From: Phorcus lineatus
Taxonomy: Eukaryota; Mollusca; Gastropoda; Trochida; Trochidae
Length of the DNA: 64,000 nt
Reading direction: 5' to 3'
NCBI GenBank assembly: GCA_921293015.1
Contig: OV121096.1
Span: 25,679,729-25,743,728 of the forward strand
The position numbers and the translations under genes are program-made. The notes beneath the pieces were generated by a model. That model ran no database searches. It worked only from the letters and a program-made list of their open reading frames with translations, and was not told the origin of the DNA. This document shows positions 63,101 to 64,000 of the stretch, one piece after another. Each line of letters begins with the position of its first letter. The first letter of the stretch is position 1.

Positions 63101-64000
63101 ACAGAGTAGCTCTTTAAAAGCTCCTTTACTGAAATGAAAGGGATAAAGTCTAACACTATTCATTTCGGTTTCCATCGTTAGTTACACTATATCAACAGTG
63201 TCTTGCAAGTTGAGATGAACATATACCTTACATTTACTACAGATCAAATTAGAAGCATCATTATTCAAAAAATTTAACCTCATTAACCAAACTATTGTTT
63301 TTTGTCAAAAGGTTTTCGCAGTTTGTTTCGGTTCTCTGAGCATAATGATATACAGCTGCATATCGAAAGTGTGTTATATGTATCTAAGAGCAAATATAAT
63401 GTGTTTTGATTTCGTTTGAACACCAATTACATAACTAAATTTGAACTTACAATATACCATCCCATGTCCATGTATAACATAATCTTCTTCAACTTATCAG
63501 GGGTTTGTCAGATTGATAGTTACATGTTTCGAATTTTGGAAAGAAGAAATGGACAAATGGGGTCAGATTTTCAAATTCTTATTTTGTAATTTTTTAAATA
63601 AAATATTATTTTTCAATAAACAAAAAATATTATTTTTCAATAAACAAAACACTTTGCCACAAACGCATATATAAGGTAGATAACATGACTAAGGTTTGAC
63701 GCTGTTGATGAATTATTAGAGATTTTATAAGGACAAATATAAACTGGAGCAACAAGATGCAAAAATTTTACCATGACATGAAAACAACAATATCGGTTTT
63801 AACTTATCTACGCCATAATATCTGATAGATATATCAAATATGTGATATTTGAACCCAGATGGCAAAGAAAGTGAAGAAACTATCGGTATGGAGGTATGCG
63901 TGTACAAACCCGTGCAGTTTGCTGCCGTTCTGGATCCATTAGAATTGGTCGTAGTTCCTTCTGGACAAGACTTACAGGACCATGAAAAAGGCTCGTCCTG
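50393..64000 (-). CDS. Mosaic type I membrane receptor, polydom/SVEP1-like ectodomain (3' fifteen exons, 978 aa; 5' end outside window)
   Basis: Exons in transcript order: 64000-63910 (partial), 61783-61622, 60739-60538, 59417-59236, 58465-58313, 57827-57597, 57202-57032, 56638-56435, 56151-55864, 55004-54810, 54259-54098, 53801-53757, 52891-52865, 52045-51946 and 51116-50393. Every junction agrees in phase and the total reading frame is intact. Domain order by residue of the visible part: Cys modules of GCC2/GCC3 type 1-84; pentraxin/laminin-G-like 85-263; two EGF 264-340; TSP1 341-397; sushi-like 398-465; a novel region with an RRRR site 466-626; another Cys module 627-680; acidic linker; helix 710-734; tail 738-978. 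The ectodomain set recalls SVEP1, a secreted adhesion protein, but this protein is membrane-anchored. A role in cell adhesion or ligand binding at the surface is inferred. Confidence 0.85.
51946..52045 (-). CDS. Transmembrane exon of the mosaic receptor
   Basis: Encodes ASDHT, then the hydrophobic stretch MVIVLSVLITAMVLSVTAAA and IIWII, then KMKK, a clear single-pass helix with basic stop-transfer. Two mini exons just upstream (53801-53757 and 52891-52865) encode the short extracellular linker. Phase 1 in, phase 2 out. Confidence 0.9.
53028..53252. mobile_element. Palindromic element with AT/GATA ends and hammerhead-like loop
   Basis: An AT run and GATA units at the left, then a 38-bp arm at 53071-53108, mirror an arm at 53169-53207 followed by CTAT and AT runs. 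The roughly 60-base loop contains a hammerhead-like core (53117-53156). It lies in an intron between the transmembrane exon side and the 53.8-kb mini exon. Confidence 0.75.
53117..53156 (+). ncRNA. Hammerhead-ribozyme-like core with minimal stem III
   Basis: CTAAC (53117-53121), CTGAAGA (53122-53128), a weak stem II, GAAA (53142-53145), GCGC (53146-53149), TT, GTTAG (53152-53156). CTGANGA, GAAA and an NUH site are all present, and CTAAC/GTTAG would form stem I. A four-base palindromic stem III is typical of hammerheads that act as dimers in Penelope-like elements and retrozymes. Stem II is only about 2 bp, so activity is uncertain. Confidence 0.45.
54098..54259 (-). CDS. Membrane-proximal GCC2/GCC3-type Cys module
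   Basis: One phase-1/phase-1 exon (residues 627-680) encodes KCPAGSREVNGACLLCGRGY, then YQGQTGSTTCIRCANGKTTL and a final DDC. Same fold type as the modules at 61.7 and 63.9 kb. Its acceptor (TTTTAAG|TA) is atypical. Confidence 0.85.
54810..56151 (-). CDS. Juxta-sushi region with furin-type RRRR site
   Basis: Exons 56151-55864 and 55004-54810 encode residues 466-626. A four-Cys segment is followed by KCPSGRRRRAVG (RRRR at 528-531), a good proprotein-convertase site. Two beta-rich segments then follow, VTMQITSTISQDATLDLGKL and SATVFSVTVNGKKYAADV. I do not recognise a named domain. A comparable basic-site region between sushi and Cys modules occurs in polydom-like proteins, as far as I recall. 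Confidence 0.7.
56435..56638 (-). CDS. Sushi/CCP-like domain
   Basis: One phase-1/phase-1 exon of 68 residues starts VCEPLKRSYG and ends GRLPACT, with Cys-Cys spacing CETTDDSTTC, CTIKC and YECG before a Trp (YQWSHQ). This order (C..C..C..YxCxxxxxW..C) fits a sushi domain of the divergent type found in polydom proteins. Confidence 0.75.
57032..57202 (-). CDS. Thrombospondin type 1 repeat
   Basis: One phase-1/phase-1 exon encodes NWSPWGTWSLCTRMCGGGVR, then RSRKC and later CKGNN and QQC. The WSPWGTWS tryptophans are C-mannosylation candidates, and the CGGG and RSRKC strands match TSP1 repeats. Six cysteines are present. Confidence 0.95.
57597..57827 (-). CDS. Two EGF-like domains
   Basis: One 231-nt exon encodes two EGF domains. 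The first starts DFDDCASKPCG and ends CECANGFKGDNC. The second runs from DSCSNSACQN to CKCRPGFKGDLC. Each has six cysteines with normal spacing. The first begins with D-x-D-D before Cys1, suggestive of calcium binding, with YTCEC at the usual place. Phase 1 on both sides. Confidence 0.95.
58313..60739 (-). CDS. Pentraxin/laminin-G-like domain exons
   Basis: Exons 60739-60538, 59417-59236 and 58465-58313 encode a concanavalin-like domain of about 180 residues. The hallmark segment is YWFHVALILDPTTKLATLYV, with KLVFTKSSSF and a later LNVIGRQLNNDEIMAVSGTC close to the pentraxin/LamG C-terminal strand pattern. Internal introns are phase 2 and 1, while the block is bounded by phase-1 introns. A spliced block of this kind is movable as one unit. 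Calcium ligands were not confirmed. Confidence 0.75.
61622..64000 (-). CDS. Tandem GCC2/GCC3 (ephrin-receptor-like) Cys modules
   Basis: Exon 64000-63910 encodes CKSCPEGTTTNSNG... and the phase-1/phase-1 exon 61783-61622 encodes a whole module with MCSLGTYS, CIPCPLGTYSDSRGQ and CTACPPGLTT. The CxxCPxGTYS signature is characteristic of the family. The intron between them holds three related MITE copies. More modules probably lie upstream, outside the window. Confidence 0.85.
61833..63119. mobile_element. Three adjacent related MITE copies
   Basis: Copies at about 61833-62321, 62318-62587 and 62648-63119. Ends include ACACAGAGTA or CCACTCCGTGA at one side and GACTCCAACAAC.TACTCTGTGG or TCCAACAACTCACAGAGTAG at the other, next to TTTAAAG. 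Shared internal words such as AAAATTACGTTTGACT and TTTGGCATAT occur in the first and third. They lie in the intron between the two visible GCC exons. Confidence 0.65.

Overview
This is nuclear DNA from an AT-rich animal genome. Coding exons are short, carry GT-AG splice sites and are separated by long introns. There is no bacterial-type gene organisation. The receptor families, the short tRNA-derived SINEs and the dense foldback elements suggest a lophotrochozoan invertebrate, most likely a mollusc. That assignment is an inference and rests on no marker gene.

Three multi-exon genes could be assembled by joining exons with matching phases. (1) Plus strand, 206-11222: a six-exon gene for a 180-residue secreted or membrane-anchored cysteine-rich protein made of two duplicated modules. 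A TATA box lies 60 bp upstream of the ATG. (2) Minus strand, 37607 down to 16329: a seven-exon gene for a 556-residue member of the TNF-receptor superfamily. It has a signal peptide, TNFR cysteine-rich repeats, a long acidic Ser-Gly stalk, one transmembrane helix and a tail without a recognisable death domain but with TRAF-type motifs. The signal-peptide exon is separated from the rest by a 16.6-kb intron. (3) Minus strand, 64000 down to 50393: the 3' fifteen exons (978 residues) of a large mosaic type I membrane protein whose 5' end lies outside the window. Its domain order is GCC2/GCC3-type Cys modules, a pentraxin/laminin-G-like domain, two EGF domains, TSP1, sushi-like, a region with an RRRR site, another Cys module, a transmembrane helix, and a Pro-rich PPxY plus SRSPSP tail. 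The ectodomain resembles polydom/SVEP1, but the membrane anchor and tail do not.

The remainder is intronic or intergenic. 11.5-16.3 kb is gene-poor with small tandem repeats. 21-37.5 kb is the giant TNFR intron, which contains two SINE copies with perfect target-site duplications, tRNA-like pieces and a 28S rRNA-derived fragment. 37.6-50 kb is intergenic with foldback elements, a 290-bp CT tract and one doubtful exon-like ORF. Repeat highlights are a Mutator-like foldback with an 11-bp duplication, a hAT-like element, a related MITE family at 47 kb and 61.8-63.1 kb, and four loci that look like hammerhead-ribozyme cores.

The two membrane receptors and the small secreted protein are not evidently one pathway; their adjacency is probably incidental.
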